64,000 nt of DNA from Holophagales bacterium (GTDB taxonomy: Bacteria; Acidobacteriota; Thermoanaerobaculia; Multivoradales; JAGPDF01), in the NCBI GenBank assembly GCA_016699405.1, contig CP064972.1:4929501-4993500 (forward strand), read 5' to 3'. Numbering within the stretch: position 1 is the stretch's first letter; the number at the start of each line of letters is the position of its first letter. The position numbers and the translations under genes were made by a program. Below are positions 9,519-19,056 of this stretch, piece by piece. The notes under the pieces were generated by a model, which had not been told where the DNA came from, did not search any database, and saw only the letters and a list, made by a program, of their open reading frames with translations.

Positions 9519-12500
9519 TCGCGATCTCCCACGGGCTCCGTTCCAGCAGGTGGAGCGGGTGGAGGGGCCGCCAGCCGAGTCGCCGGATCCCCGAGTAGGT
9601 TGTAGAGCGTCAGCAGCTCGGCGCCCTCTGCTGCGGCAAAGCGGGCCTGTGCGGCCAGCATCGAATCTCCGAGACGGGCTCCTGGAGAGCGCCCCATCTC
9701 GTCGAGGAAGTAGCGGCCGAGCTGCGGCGCGGCCGGGTGAGTCGAGATCCCGGTCGCCGACCAGACGGCGACCGCGCCGGCCCCGGGTCGAACGACCAGG
9801 GCGGCCCCGAGCGGCGTGAGCATCGGCAGCTCGAAGCGGTTCAGCACGCAGGTCAGGGCAACCATCAGCGGCGTCTCTCCGGTCGCCGGGAGCGTGGTCA
9901 CGTCACTCGTGGTGAGCAGGCCTTCCGAGGCCAGGCGATCCAAGCCGCCATGCCCACTGTAGACGAGCAGGTCGGCACCCGAACCGAGCGCCGAGAACAG
10001 CTGCGTGCGCGCCGCGGCGACCCCGCCGGGAGCCAGCGTCACCTGCTGCGGCGCGAATCCTCGCGGCAACCAGCCCTGGAACAGCGCCAGGTCGGAGCTG
10101 AAGTCGAAGCCGCCCTCGGAGTCGTCGGCGACCAAGAGCGCCTTGCCGGTCGGGTGAGCGAGTGACGCCTGCTGCGCCGCGAGCTTCGCCACGACGGCAT
10201 CGAGCTCGCTGGCGTTGCGCACCGGCAGCCGTCCGATCGCCACGTCCGGGATCCCGTCGTTCCCGACGAGATCGGCGAGCACGGCATCCGAAGCGAAGAG
10301 GCCGTAGCTCGTCGCCACGAGGAGTGGCGGCACGAGGTTCCCGCCGTAGCCGAGCAGGCCGCGGTAGTCGAAGTCGCCGTTGCCGGCCAGGACGACATAG
10401 CGTGGAGCCGGGCTCCAGTGGGTACGCGCGAAGTCGAGGAAATCGTGCAGCGCGTGCGGCGACGGCGAGCCGGCGTTGAACTCGTCGTAGACGTCCTCGA
10501 TGTCGACGACGGCCGTCGAAAGGCCGTCCGCCGCGCGCAGATCGGCAAGCGCCCCAGCCGAGGCCACGAGATCGTGCGCCGTGACGACGAGGTACTCCGC
10601 GCCGCGGTCCGACGTCGCGAGGCTCGACGGCGCATCGGGACGGATCCAGGTCGGCGACAGCCAGGCCGATTGCGACGCGACGAGGTACCGTCCGGGTTCG
10701 CTGCCCGAGCCGAACGACACCAGGTAGTCGGCGCCGGAGAAGGAGATCTGGGCCTCCTTGAGGAGCCGAGGTGCGAGCGGATCGGCGAGGTCGAAGACCC
10801 AGAGGCGCGAGTCGGGGAAGCCGCCGACGGTGACCGCGCGGCGACCGGTGGTCGCCACCTCGAGCGTCCCGTTGCTCGCCGTCGTGTCGCGCGTGTAGAA
10901 GAGCTCGAAGCGATCGACGAACAGGTCGTTTTGCGTCGCTCCCGGGGAGAGCGTCGCCAACAGCTCGACGGTGTTGTCCCCCGCACGAACGACGCCAGCC
11001 GGCACCGCAAGATCGGTCTCGTAGCGGCTGAGACCGGAGAAGACGACCTCGCCGAGCGGCACGCCATTGAGGCTCACCGCCACCCGGTGATCGTTCTTCC
11101 CTTGAGTCGATGCACCGAACAGCGCGAGGTGAAGATTGGCTGGAGAGCTCGGCAGTGCGCCGGGTGCCGACACGGCGAACGAGCCGTGGTCATTGGCCGG
11201 GTCGCTGGCGAAGAGCCCTTGCCAGAACCAATAGTCCGATTCGGGATCGGTCGCGAGCACCATGGCCGGAATCCGGTCCTGCTCCGCGAGCGCATGCGCG
11301 GTGAACGATCGCATCGCCTGGATCGCCGGCGGTTTGCCCGAGGCGAGCGTCATGCTCACGCCCGTCCCGGGTCGCAGCAGGTAGACACCTTCGGCGGTGT
11401 AGGGGCTATCGGCCGGTTCGCCGTAGAAGAAGAGTCCGTCGCCTGCGGACGCCGGCAGCCAGGCCACCGGCGCACCGCCGCGCGACAGGGCGAAGCCCTT
11501 GGAGAGCAGGCGAGAGGCGACCTCGCTCGGCGAGAGGCCGAGACCGCTCGCGATCTCCGTCGCACCGACCCGGGTGATCCCGGCCTTGCCGACGCCGAGC
11601 TTCAGCCCCGACGCGGCATCGACCTTCGGCCTCCGTTGCGTCGAGCTCGGCACGACCGAATCCTTGGCGGCGAGACCGGCGAGCGGCCGCGGTGTCACCG
11701 CGGCAAAGTCACTCTCCCGCTCGAACGCTTCGCGACTCGGATCGACGACGAACGGTCCGTGAATCCGCTCGCCACCCCAGAGGTCGCGCTCGACGACCCG
11801 GTAGGACTGAACCGACCGCGGGTCGGCGCCGCGATCCACCGTGCGATAGACGCTTCCCTGGAAGACCTGCGGGGCGGCGACGAGTCGGCCGTCGTCGACA
11901 CGCACCCACGACTTGCCGCCGGCGACCAGACGCTGCAGCTCGAAGCGGGCCGTTCCCACCTCGGAGGCGGTCTCCCAACTCGCCAACACGCCCTCGCTCG
12001 TCGGCACCGCGCGGAATCCGAAGACGACCGCCGGCGTCGCCGCCGTGGTCGACGCGGCGAGCTCACAGAGCGGACCGAGCTCGTAGGTGGCGCGCGCCTG
12101 CGTCGTGTTGCCGGTCTCGTCGACGTAACGCGCCCGCGTGCCGGTGCCCGACGCGTGGGTCGCCGTCGTGACGATGGTCCCGGCGGCGACAGGCGCGACG
12201 TTGACCGCATAGGACAGCAGGGCGGTCGCCCCGGCGGCAACCGAGCCGGGGTTCCAGGTCACGTTGCCGGTGCCGCCGACGGCTGGCTGGCTGACCACGC
12301 TTCCCTGGCTGACCTGGGCATTGCCGCGATAGGTGACCCCGCTACCCGGCACGTTCGCCGTGACGATGTTCGTCGGCGTCGAGAAGGTGATCGCCCGGCT
12401 CGTCGGATTGACCAGTCGCACCGTGATAGTGAAGCAGCTCGTCTGCCCGATCTGGGGCGGATTCGGCCCCCACGGCGGAGTGACGCCGAAGCAGCTCCAA

Positions 12501-14176
12501 CGCAACTGCTGCTCGAGATACGGCTTGACCGGCGCCGAGCCGGCATCCGTCGGCAGGTAGAGACGGAAGGCGTCCGCTTCCGGCTGGGCGGTCGGCGGCG
12601 GGTTCGGCAAGCCGTCGTCGCCCAGGTAGGTCACGCCGTAGTTCGAGTTGCCGTCGGGAAGGTACTCGTTGATCGTCGTCGTCTGGGTCCAGATCCCGTA
12701 CTCGGTGGAGTTGGCGTTGGTGGTGAAGGCATTGAGCTGGACGTTGTCCCAGCTGTTGTCGACCGAGAGCGGCTGGTCGGTCTGGCTGAATGCTCCGGTC
12801 CGACTCACCAAGCTGACCGAACCCGTGTTGGTCAGTGGCGCGGGAACGCTCGATCCACTGTCCCAGTCGAACGTGTTGATCTCGATCCGGCATCCCTCGG
12901 TAAACCAGGGGTACTGCGTGTACGCACGACTCGAGGATGCTCCCTCTTCCGCGTTGACGCCGTAAGAGAAAAACGAGTCGGCATAGACCGGGATCTCGGT
13001 GCCGCCGGAGGTCGAGTCGCCGTCGTGGGCGCGAATTCCCAGCGCGTTGATGTCGTCGCCAGCACCCGAGTCGATGCGCAACTCCCAGTGGCCGGCCACG
13101 ACGGGTGAGGCGCGGCGCAAGGCGACGGTCAGGGCGCGCCAGCGCGTCGTCGCCACCGTGAAGGTCGGGGTGCCGGTCGATCCCGCCGCGCCCTGCGTCT
13201 GGTAGGCCAGGTAGCCACGCACCTGCGTGTCGTTAGCGCCACCGGCAACTCCGGCATCCCATTGCTCGGTCGGACCGGCGGGCGGCGTGAAGGCCAGGCT
13301 CGGTCCCGCGCCGAAGAGGCGCAGCACCATCGTGCCGTATGTCGTCGTCGTCACAGCGGGAGAGGCCGGGTTCGCCGTCGTGCCGGTGGAGGTCGCGGCC
13401 GCGACGTCGATCGGGTTGGTGTTGTCGATGCCGCGGAAGGTGAACATCGCCCCCGCGGCCTTCTGGTTGCCGGTCCAGGTGAACGTCTGCGACCCGGGCA
13501 CAGCCGCCAGGACCCGGTAGTAGACCGCCAAGGTGCAGGTTGCCGTCGGGCAGTCCCCTTCGTTGAGCAATGTCCAGCCACCGGGCTGCGTGACCGTGCC
13601 CGTCGTCCCGTCGAGGTCACGGGCAATCGCCGCGACGAGCACGTCGCCGACCGCGGTGCCCGCCGGAATCGTCAAGGTCAACGTCGCGAGCTCGTTGGCC
13701 GTCGCGACCGTCGAGGCCACGAAGGTCGGGAAGATATTGTTCGTGTCGAAGAGGTTCAGCCAAGCGTTGTCGCCACCCACCGGGTTGGCGTTGTCGGAGG
13801 TCGTGAAGTTGAGGGTCTGCGCGGTGCCGCTCGGGTTGAGAAGACTGAAGGTCGCCGAGGAATTGAAGGTCGTGGTTCGCGCCCGATCGCGGCCCGAAGC
13901 CGCTTCACCGGTGCCGCCCAATCCCCAATCGGCGTCGAAGATATCCACAACCAGCCGCGGAAGGCTCGGTGGAACTTCGATGAAGAGCGAGTAGTAGGTA
14001 TTCAGTCCGGCGGTATTGGAGACGTAGTCCCCGACGCGGGTTCCCGCGTCGGCGCCCTGCTGCATATGGAGTTGCGTCGTCCCGGTCGTCGCGCCCGAGA
14101 TCGGAATCGCCGCGAGCAGAGCCAACCCGAGGCATCCCAGGCCGGCAAGGAGTCGTTGCTTCGATTGCACGCCCAT
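9515..14176 (-). CDS. Secreted C25 (gingipain-like) cysteine protease, locus A
   Basis: This 1553-residue exported protein has a signal peptide of about 30 residues (LLAGLGCLGLALLAAIPIS). Long beta-rich regions follow, including a segment near residues 590-670 (VRLVNPTSRAITF, LSYAVNVAP) that resembles a DUF11 repeat. The protease domain forms the C-terminal third. His1409 in YSGHGG and Cys1443 in ALTCVLNRF are the expected C25 dyad, 34 residues apart. The chain ends soon after LLGDPATRL with a Pro-rich tail and has no obvious type IX sorting domain. ATG 14176 has AGGAG ten bases upstream. It is coupled to precursor A by a GTGA overlap. I infer a role in processing that peptide outside the cytoplasm; general proteolysis is the alternative. 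Confidence 0.82.
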   Translation of the reverse strand: MGVQSKQRLLAGLGCLGLALLAAIPISGATTGTTQLHMQQGADAGTRVGDYVSNTAGLNTYYSLFIEVPPSLPRLVVDIFDADWGLGGTGEAASGRDRARTTTFNSSATFSLLNPSGTAQTLNFTTSDNANPVGGDNAWLNLFDTNNIFPTFVASTVATANELATLTLTIPAGTAVGDVLVAAIARDLDGTTGTVTQPGGWTLLNEGDCPTATCTLAVYYRVLAAVPGSQTFTWTGNQKAAGAMFTFRGIDNTNPIDVAAATSTGTTANPASPAVTTTTYGTMVLRLFGAGPSLAFTPPAGPTEQWDAGVAGGANDTQVRGYLAYQTQGAAGSTGTPTFTVATTRWRALTVALRRASPVVAGHWELRIDSGAGDDINALGIRAHDGDSTSGGTEIPVYADSFFSYGVNAEEGASSSRAYTQYPWFTEGCRIEINTFDWDSGSSVPAPLTNTGSVSLVSRTGAFSQTDQPLSVDNSWDNVQLNAFTTNANSTEYGIWTQTTTINEYLPDGNSNYGVTYLGDDGLPNPPPTAQPEADAFRLYLPTDAGSAPVKPYLEQQLRWSCFGVTPPWGPNPPQIGQTSCFTITVRLVNPTSRAITFSTPTNIVTANVPGSGVTYRGNAQVSQGSVVSQPAVGGTGNVTWNPGSVAAGATALLSYAVNVAPVAAGTIVTTATHASGTGTRARYVDETGNTTQARATYELGPLCELAASTTAATPAVVFGFRAVPTSEGVLASWETASEVGTARFELQRLVAGGKSWVRVDDGRLVAAPQVFQGSVYRTVDRGADPRSVQSYRVVERDLWGGERIHGPFVVDPSREAFERESDFAAVTPRPLAGLAAKDSVVPSSTQRRPKVDAASGLKLGVGKAGITRVGATEIASGLGLSPSEVASRLLSKGFALSRGGAPVAWLPASAGDGLFFYGEPADSPYTAEGVYLLRPGTGVSMTLASGKPPAIQAMRSFTAHALAEQDRIPAMVLATDPESDYWFWQGLFASDPANDHGSFAVSAPGALPSSPANLHLALFGASTQGKNDHRVAVSLNGVPLGEVVFSGLSRYETDLAVPAGVVRAGDNTVELLATLSPGATQNDLFVDRFELFYTRDTTASNGTLEVATTGRRAVTVGGFPDSRLWVFDLADPLAPRLLKEAQISFSGADYLVSFGSGSEPGRYLVASQSAWLSPTWIRPDAPSSLATSDRGAEYLVVTAHDLVASAGALADLRAADGLSTAVVDIEDVYDEFNAGSPSPHALHDFLDFARTHWSPAPRYVVLAGNGDFDYRGLLGYGGNLVPPLLVATSYGLFASDAVLADLVGNDGIPDVAIGRLPVRNASELDAVVAKLAAQQASLAHPTGKALLVADDSEGGFDFSSDLALFQGWLPRGFAPQQVTLAPGGVAAARTQLFSALGSGADLLVYSGHGGLDRLASEGLLTTSDVTTLPATGETPLMVALTCVLNRFELPMLTPLGAALVVRPGAGAVAVWSATGISTHPAAPQLGRYFLDEMGRSPGARLGDSMLAAQARFAAAEGAELLTLYNLLGDPATRLAAPPPAPPAGTEPVGDRE

Positions 14177-14269
14177 CGTGAGTGCTCCTACTCGCTGACA
14201 CGTGCCGCGCAGCGCGACCCCGATGCGGGGAGACCGTTCAAGCGCGACAGGCAGATCACTTGATCCGCT

Positions 14270-14298
14270 ATCTTATTGGATCTTCAAGCTTCTGTCGA
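14270..14298 (-). promoter_or_regulatory. Promoter of the C25/precursor A operon
   Basis: Minus-strand TCGACA (14298-14293), 17-base spacer, TAAGAT (14275-14270). This is a good sigma-70-like match, with a start site near 14263 and a leader of about 87 bases before ATG 14176. The rest of the 14177-14428 gap holds nothing else I recognise. Confidence 0.5.
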
Positions 14299-14428
14299 CG
14301 AGAACCCGCGGCGAAATTCGGGTTCCGGGGCTCCCCTTGGGGCAATCCCACTCACCCCCATCGCGTTGCCGCTCGGCACGAAGTCGCGTCCTTTCGTAGA
14401 ATCGCCCGCGAAGCACCTCATCGACACG

Positions 14429-16189
14429 ATGCCTCGTCCCCACAACCGTAGGACCGTGATCGCTCCACAACGCTCGGCCAGCGAGCGCTGGGAGGCCATC
14501 GCGTATGGCCTCGCGGTGAGTTGTCTCTGGGCCGTGGCCCTGGTGCTCGATCCGGCAGGACGCGAGTCGTTCCGCTTGCCGAAGTCGATCGCCGCCGCTT
14601 CGCTCGCGCTCGCCTCGCTCGTCGCGCTCGCCCTCGCCGGACGGATCGTCGTCTCGCGGCGCCTCGTCGACTCGCCCGCTCTGCGCGCCGCCTTGCCGCT
14701 CGCCTTCGCGGCGACTCTCGCCTCGCTCGCCTCGCCGCATCGCGCCCACGTCCTGCGTGCCGCTCCGGGGCTCGCCGTCGCTCTCCTGACCCTCGTCGGC
14801 TGGGGCAACGGATTCACCTCGGCGCGACTGCGACGGCTGCTCGACGCGACGCTCCTGCCCGCTTCGCTTCTCGCGACGATCGGCATCCTGCAGTTTCACG
14901 GGATCTTTCGTCCTTTCGGCTTCTCCGGACCGATGCTCGCGCGCTTCGAGACCACGTCGCTCGCCGGCAACGTGGGAGATCTCGGCGCCGCCCTGGTCCT
15001 TCCGGCCCTGGTGGCCCAGGCGGCACTCGCCACCACCACCTCCCACCGCGAGCGCTGGCGGCGAGGCGTCCAGCTCGCGCTCCTCGCCTATGCGATCGGT
15101 GCCAGTCAGACGATCGCCGCGCTGCTCGCCCTCTGTGCCGGCAGCTTCGCCATCTGGGCGATGCGGTTGCCCCGGCGCCGCCTGCTGCTGGGGCTTGGGG
15201 GTCTCGTCGTCGCGGCGATCCTCGCCGTCGGCCTCGTCGCGCCGCTGCGCTCGCGTGTCGTCGAGAAGGCGCAAGCGCTTGCCGCCGGCGACGTCAACCG
15301 CGTCCTCACCGGACGGCTCGACGGCTGGCGAGCGGCGCTTCGCATGCTCGGCAGGCATCCGGCTCTCGGTGTCGGCCAGGGCGCCTTCGCGGCCGCCTTC
15401 GTCCCCGTCAAGCTCGAGCTGCTCGACGCGGGCGTAACCTTCTTCGCCGAGCAGCAACAGGTCGTCTTCGCCAACGCCCACAACGAGCTGCTCGAGGTCG
15501 GCGCCGAGACCGGCATTGCCGGGCTGCTGGCGCTCGTCTGGGCCCTCGGGCAGGTCTTCGGTGCGGTCAAGGAGAAGCGCCAGGGCCCCGACCGCGCCCT
15601 CGCCGTCGCCGGAGTCGCGGCGATCGCGGTGCTCTCCCTCGCCTACTTCCCCTTCCGCGTGGCGATCGTTGGCTACCCGATCCTCGTCTTCCTTGCCTGG
15701 CTCCTGCACCAGGCCTCGAGCGACGCCGGCGACGAGCAGCCGACCCGCTCGGCCCGGCTGGCCGTCGCGGCGGCCCTCACCGTCGCCCTCGTCCTGCAGC
15801 TCGGCGTGGCGCGCGATCGCTTCCTCGCCAATCGCCTCCTGCGCGCCGCCGAAGCGCGCACGATGCAGGCCTTCTCCATCGCCACATCGCCGCGCGGGAA
15901 GGCCGTGCTCGAAGGGAATCTCGTCCTGCTCGACGAGGCGCGCCGACGCGATCCGGCGGAGGTCGGGGTGCTCGTCGCGCGCGGCAGCCAGTTTCTCCTG
16001 CTCGGCCGCGCGGAGTCGGCGGCGGCGGCCTATCGAGAGGCTCTGGCGCTCGAGCCGAGACCCGAGACCTACCTCAACCTGGCGCGCGCCCTCAAGATGG
16101 CCGGGCACGAGAGCGAGGCGGGGCGCGAGCTCGCCGTCGCGTTGCGCCTCTCCCCGCACCTCGCCGCCGAAGTCGGCTCGGGGAACTGA
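14429..16189 (+). CDS. O-antigen ligase/polymerase-like membrane protein with C-terminal TPR
   Basis: This 586-residue protein has about ten hydrophobic segments and a long periplasmic loop containing GRLDGWRAALRMLGRHPALGVGQG and FANAHNELLEVGAETGIAG. These are the hallmarks of the Wzy/WaaL ligase family, with the conserved HNE. A short TPR-like tail (about residues 520-580) follows the last membrane segment, as in other ligases of this type. ATG 14429 begins just ahead of the first membrane segment; a TAGAAT element at 14397-14402 would place transcription about 20 bases before it. In-frame sequence upstream has only a TTG start and is not needed. It converges with the sugar transferase gene six bases downstream. 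Confidence 0.82.
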   Translation: MPRPHNRRTVIAPQRSASERWEAIAYGLAVSCLWAVALVLDPAGRESFRLPKSIAAASLALASLVALALAGRIVVSRRLVDSPALRAALPLAFAATLASLASPHRAHVLRAAPGLAVALLTLVGWGNGFTSARLRRLLDATLLPASLLATIGILQFHGIFRPFGFSGPMLARFETTSLAGNVGDLGAALVLPALVAQAALATTTSHRERWRRGVQLALLAYAIGASQTIAALLALCAGSFAIWAMRLPRRRLLLGLGGLVVAAILAVGLVAPLRSRVVEKAQALAAGDVNRVLTGRLDGWRAALRMLGRHPALGVGQGAFAAAFVPVKLELLDAGVTFFAEQQQVVFANAHNELLEVGAETGIAGLLALVWALGQVFGAVKEKRQGPDRALAVAGVAAIAVLSLAYFPFRVAIVGYPILVFLAWLLHQASSDAGDEQPTRSARLAVAAALTVALVLQLGVARDRFLANRLLRAAEARTMQAFSIATSPRGKAVLEGNLVLLDEARRRDPAEVGVLVARGSQFLLLGRAESAAAAYREALALEPRPETYLNLARALKMAGHESEAGRELAVALRLSPHLAAEVGSGN

Positions 16190-16195
16190 CGCCGC

Positions 16196-17605
16196 TCAGA
16201 CGCCGCGCGAGGTCAGCACGGTCTTGGCGGTGCGGAAGAGAACCGACAGGTCGAGCCAGAGACTCCAGTTGGCGATGTAGGCGAGGTCGTAGCGCAGCTT
16301 GTTGCCGGCGCTCGAGTGGTAGTCGCCGTTGACCTGCGCGAGGCCCGTCAACCCGGGCAGCACGGTGAAGCGCTCGACGTAGCCGGGGACTTCCGCGAGG
16401 TAGCGCTCGACGAATCCCGGGCGCTCGGGACGCGGACCGACCAGGCTCATCTCGCCGCGCAGGACGTTGACGAGCTGTGGGATCTCGTCGAGCCGCATCC
16501 GTCGCAGCAGCCCGCCGACCGGCGTGAGACGCGGGTCGTCCGGCTGCGCCAGCACCTCGCCGCTCTCGCGCTCGGCGTCTTCGCGCATCGTCCGCAGCTT
16601 GAAGAGCTCGAACGGGCGCATCGCCTGTCCGACGCGGCGCTGTCGATAGAGCACAGGCCCCGGAGAGGTCCAGCGCACCGCCAGCATGCAGAGGCCGAGC
16701 AGCGGGCTGGCGAGCAGCAGCAGCACGCCCCCCGCGAGCAGGTCGAACGCCCGCTTGACCGGCTGGCGTGCCGGCCATTCGCGGTCGCGCACCACCTCGA
16801 TCAGCGGCAGGTCGTGGACCCAGCGGTAGCGCATCCGTCCGATCAGGCTCTCGAACGGTCCGGGCAGGAGGAGAATCGAGGTTTGCGGTGGGCGCAACGA
16901 GGCCAACCGGCCGAACCACTCGGTTCGCCACTCGAGCGGGTCGGCGGCGAAGATCAGGTCGTCGAGCTCACCGCGCGAGAGCATCGCGCCGAGCGCCTCG
17001 ATCGACCCGAGGTCGGGTCCGAGCTCGACGGCCCGTTCATCCCGCGACGGCCCCCGGTCGACCGCCTCCCCCGGAGCGGCGACGTGCCCGACCACCCGCA
17101 GCCCATGCCAGTGGTGGCGATCGATCGCCTCGGCGAGCTCTCGCGCCGCGCGACCGCAGCCGACGATGGCCACACGACGCAGCTCGAGATGCGGCGTGCG
17201 CTGCATCAACCAACGCCAACCGTAGAGCGCCACCCCGGCGAGGCCGAGCTCGAGCAGGAGGACCGAGCGCGGGAACACTGCCCCGCCGAGGAAGAACAGG
17301 GTCGACAGCCCGAGCGCCTGCAGGAGCGCCGCCAATCCGAGACGGCGGGCGAGCTCGAGACGCGGCAGCGGGCGCGGCGGATCGTAGAAGCCGACCAGAT
17401 AGAGCGCCAGCGTCTGCGCCGCGAGCGCCAGGGGCCAGATCATCGCGAGGAGCGCGAGGCGTTCGGGCGGCAGCGTCAATCCCGATCCGGGCAAGGGGAA
17501 GCGGATCCGGAGCCAGAACGCCGCCACCAGCGCGACGGCGCCGAGCGTCAGGTCTCCGGCGAGCACGAGTGGGCGCCAGGAGCGATGACCGTGCGGCTTG
17601 CCCAT
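16196..17605 (-). CDS. Initiating undecaprenyl-phosphate sugar phosphotransferase
   Basis: This 469-residue protein transfers the first sugar phosphate to undecaprenyl phosphate at the inner membrane. Four N-terminal membrane segments are followed by a Rossmann-like region (VAIVGCGRAARELAEAI near residue 145). After a fifth membrane segment comes the catalytic domain, with KRAFDLLAGG, GPVLYRQRRVG, FELFKLRTM, RLDEIPQLVNVLRGEMSLVGPRPE and LPGLTGLAQVNG. The full length and Rossmann domain are typical of WbaP/WcaJ-like long forms. ATG 17605 overlaps no neighbour. A second, shorter transferase is at 55359-56111, so the cell probably primes at least two glycans. Confidence 0.92.
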   Translation of the reverse strand: MGKPHGHRSWRPLVLAGDLTLGAVALVAAFWLRIRFPLPGSGLTLPPERLALLAMIWPLALAAQTLALYLVGFYDPPRPLPRLELARRLGLAALLQALGLSTLFFLGGAVFPRSVLLLELGLAGVALYGWRWLMQRTPHLELRRVAIVGCGRAARELAEAIDRHHWHGLRVVGHVAAPGEAVDRGPSRDERAVELGPDLGSIEALGAMLSRGELDDLIFAADPLEWRTEWFGRLASLRPPQTSILLLPGPFESLIGRMRYRWVHDLPLIEVVRDREWPARQPVKRAFDLLAGGVLLLLASPLLGLCMLAVRWTSPGPVLYRQRRVGQAMRPFELFKLRTMREDAERESGEVLAQPDDPRLTPVGGLLRRMRLDEIPQLVNVLRGEMSLVGPRPERPGFVERYLAEVPGYVERFTVLPGLTGLAQVNGDYHSSAGNKLRYDLAYIANWSLWLDLSVLFRTAKTVLTSRGV

Positions 17606-17772
17606 GGATGAGGCTCACTCTATCGGAGTGCCCCGGCGTCCGCCTCGCGCGGGGCGCGTGGACGGAGCCACCGCGGCGTTCGCGCTTGGAGGCCTTCGCC
17701 GCGTTTGTTACGCTCCGCGCGGCGCGGCAGCCACGGGAACGACCCCCTCCGCTCGCCCGCCCGAGCCTCATC

Positions 17773-18735
17773 GTGAAGGTCACCGACCACCTCGCCCGCG
17801 CCACCGAGCCGCTGCTCAGCTTCGAGATCATTCCGCCGCTGCGCGGCGGCAATGTGCAGAGTCTGCTCGCGCTGATCGACGACCTGCAGCCGTACCGGCC
17901 GCCGTTCATCGACATCACCAGCCATGCGGCGGAGGTCTTCTACGAGGAGACGCCGGCCGGGCTGCAGCGGCGCGTCAAGCGCAAGCGGCCGGGCACGCTC
18001 GGTGTCTGCGCACTGATTCAGAACAAGTACGGCATCGACGCGGTGCCGCACGTGCTCTGCCAGGGGTTCACGCGCGAAGAGACCGAGGACTTCCTCATCG
18101 AGCTGCACTATCTCGGCATCGACAACGTGCTCGCCGTGCGCGGCGACGAGAGCGGCTACCAGAAACCGCTCCAGCACGGCCGCAGCGTGAACCGCTACGC
18201 CGTCGACCTGGTCTCGCAGATCGCCGGGATGAACCGCGGCAAGTACCTCGCCGAAGACCTGCTCGACGCGCACCCGACGAGCTTCTGCGTCGGCGTCGGC
18301 GGCTACCCCGAGAAGCACTTCGAGGCCCCGAATCTCAAGGCCGACGTGCGCTTCACCAAGGCCAAGGTCGATGCCGGCGCCGAGTACATCGTCACCCAGA
18401 TGTTCTTCGACAACCGGCACTATTTCCGCTTCGTCGACGAGTGCCGCGCCGCCGGTGTCTCGGTGCCGATCATCCCCGGTCTCAAGGTGTTGACCAACAA
18501 GGCGCAGCTCTCGAACATCCCGCGCAACTTCTTCGTCGAGATCCCGAGCGACCTCGCCGACGAGGTCCACGCCGCGTCGCCCGAGCGCGTGCTCGACATC
18601 GGCGCCGAGTGGACGGTGCGGCAGGCCGAGGAGCTGCTGGCGCGCGGTGTCCCCTCGGTGCACTTCTACATCATGCAGAGCAGCGCGGCGATCAAGAAGG
18701 TGATGGCCCGCCTCCCGCTCGGCCCGCGCGGCTGA
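17773..18735 (+). CDS. metF: 5,10-methylenetetrahydrofolate reductase
   Basis: This 320-residue TIM-barrel flavoenzyme reduces methylene-tetrahydrofolate to methyl-tetrahydrofolate, the methyl donor for the MetH encoded downstream. It starts with LSFEIIPPLRGG near residue 18 (family FEFFPP). A GIDNVLAVRGDE segment lies near 120, VGGYPEKH near 178, a KVDAGAEYIVTQMFFDN strand near 200 and VPIIPGLKVL near 235. GTG 17773 is the only initiator placing these motifs at normal distances; the longer open frame upstream is antisense to the sugar transferase gene. The length is normal for a bacterial MetF. A 540-base gap separates it from metH. Confidence 0.93.
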   Translation: MKVTDHLARATEPLLSFEIIPPLRGGNVQSLLALIDDLQPYRPPFIDITSHAAEVFYEETPAGLQRRVKRKRPGTLGVCALIQNKYGIDAVPHVLCQGFTREETEDFLIELHYLGIDNVLAVRGDESGYQKPLQHGRSVNRYAVDLVSQIAGMNRGKYLAEDLLDAHPTSFCVGVGGYPEKHFEAPNLKADVRFTKAKVDAGAEYIVTQMFFDNRHYFRFVDECRAAGVSVPIIPGLKVLTNKAQLSNIPRNFFVEIPSDLADEVHAASPERVLDIGAEWTVRQAEELLARGVPSVHFYIMQSSAAIKKVMARLPLGPRG

Positions 18736-19021
18736 GCCTCTCCGTCCCCACGGCTCCCTCCGTCCGATGCAGCCGGCGGCGTTGGCGCCGCAACACCTCG
18801 ATACTCCGACAAGCGGCGATCCGCGCCTCCTCCCCTCGTCGTCCCGACCTACGGAAGGGACCTGGGCAGGGAGCCTCCACCGTGGTCGACCCGCTGCCGC
18901 ACCGCCCGCCCACCCGGGCCCCTCGCTCTCGCTCGGGGTGACGAGGGGGAAGATGCGGAACCTATCCATCCCAGACTCCCGGGCGAGGAGCAAGACACGA
19001 CCGCGACGGGGACCCGAAGCG
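18736..19021. other. Non-coding gap between metF and the metH promoter
   Basis: No gene is supported here. A stretch around 18915-18945 has CCCCTCG and CGAGGGG arms flanking CTCTCGCTCGGGGTGA, a composition that recalls dispersed intergenic repeats, but only one copy is in the window. It could act as the metF terminator. Confidence 0.3.
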
Positions 19022-19050
19022 TTGACAGCCCTTCGACCCTCTCGTAGGCT
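19022..19050 (+). promoter_or_regulatory. metH: Promoter of metH
   Basis: A perfect TTGACA -35 (19022-19027), a 17-base spacer and TAGGCT (19045-19050). Transcription would start near 19057 and leave a leader of about 220 bases before metH, long enough for an RNA switch. Confidence 0.6.
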
Positions 19051-19056
19051 CTCGCA

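Noticed and set aside
10418..13108. Plus-strand open frame of about 900 codons across the locus A C25 gene
   Set aside because: Arg/Gly-rich with no domain pattern; the opposite strand has a signal peptide and C25 catalytic motifs.
16768..17772. N-terminal extension of metF
   Set aside because: The in-frame upstream sequence is antisense to the sugar transferase gene and unlike any MetF; GTG 17773 gives a normal-length enzyme.
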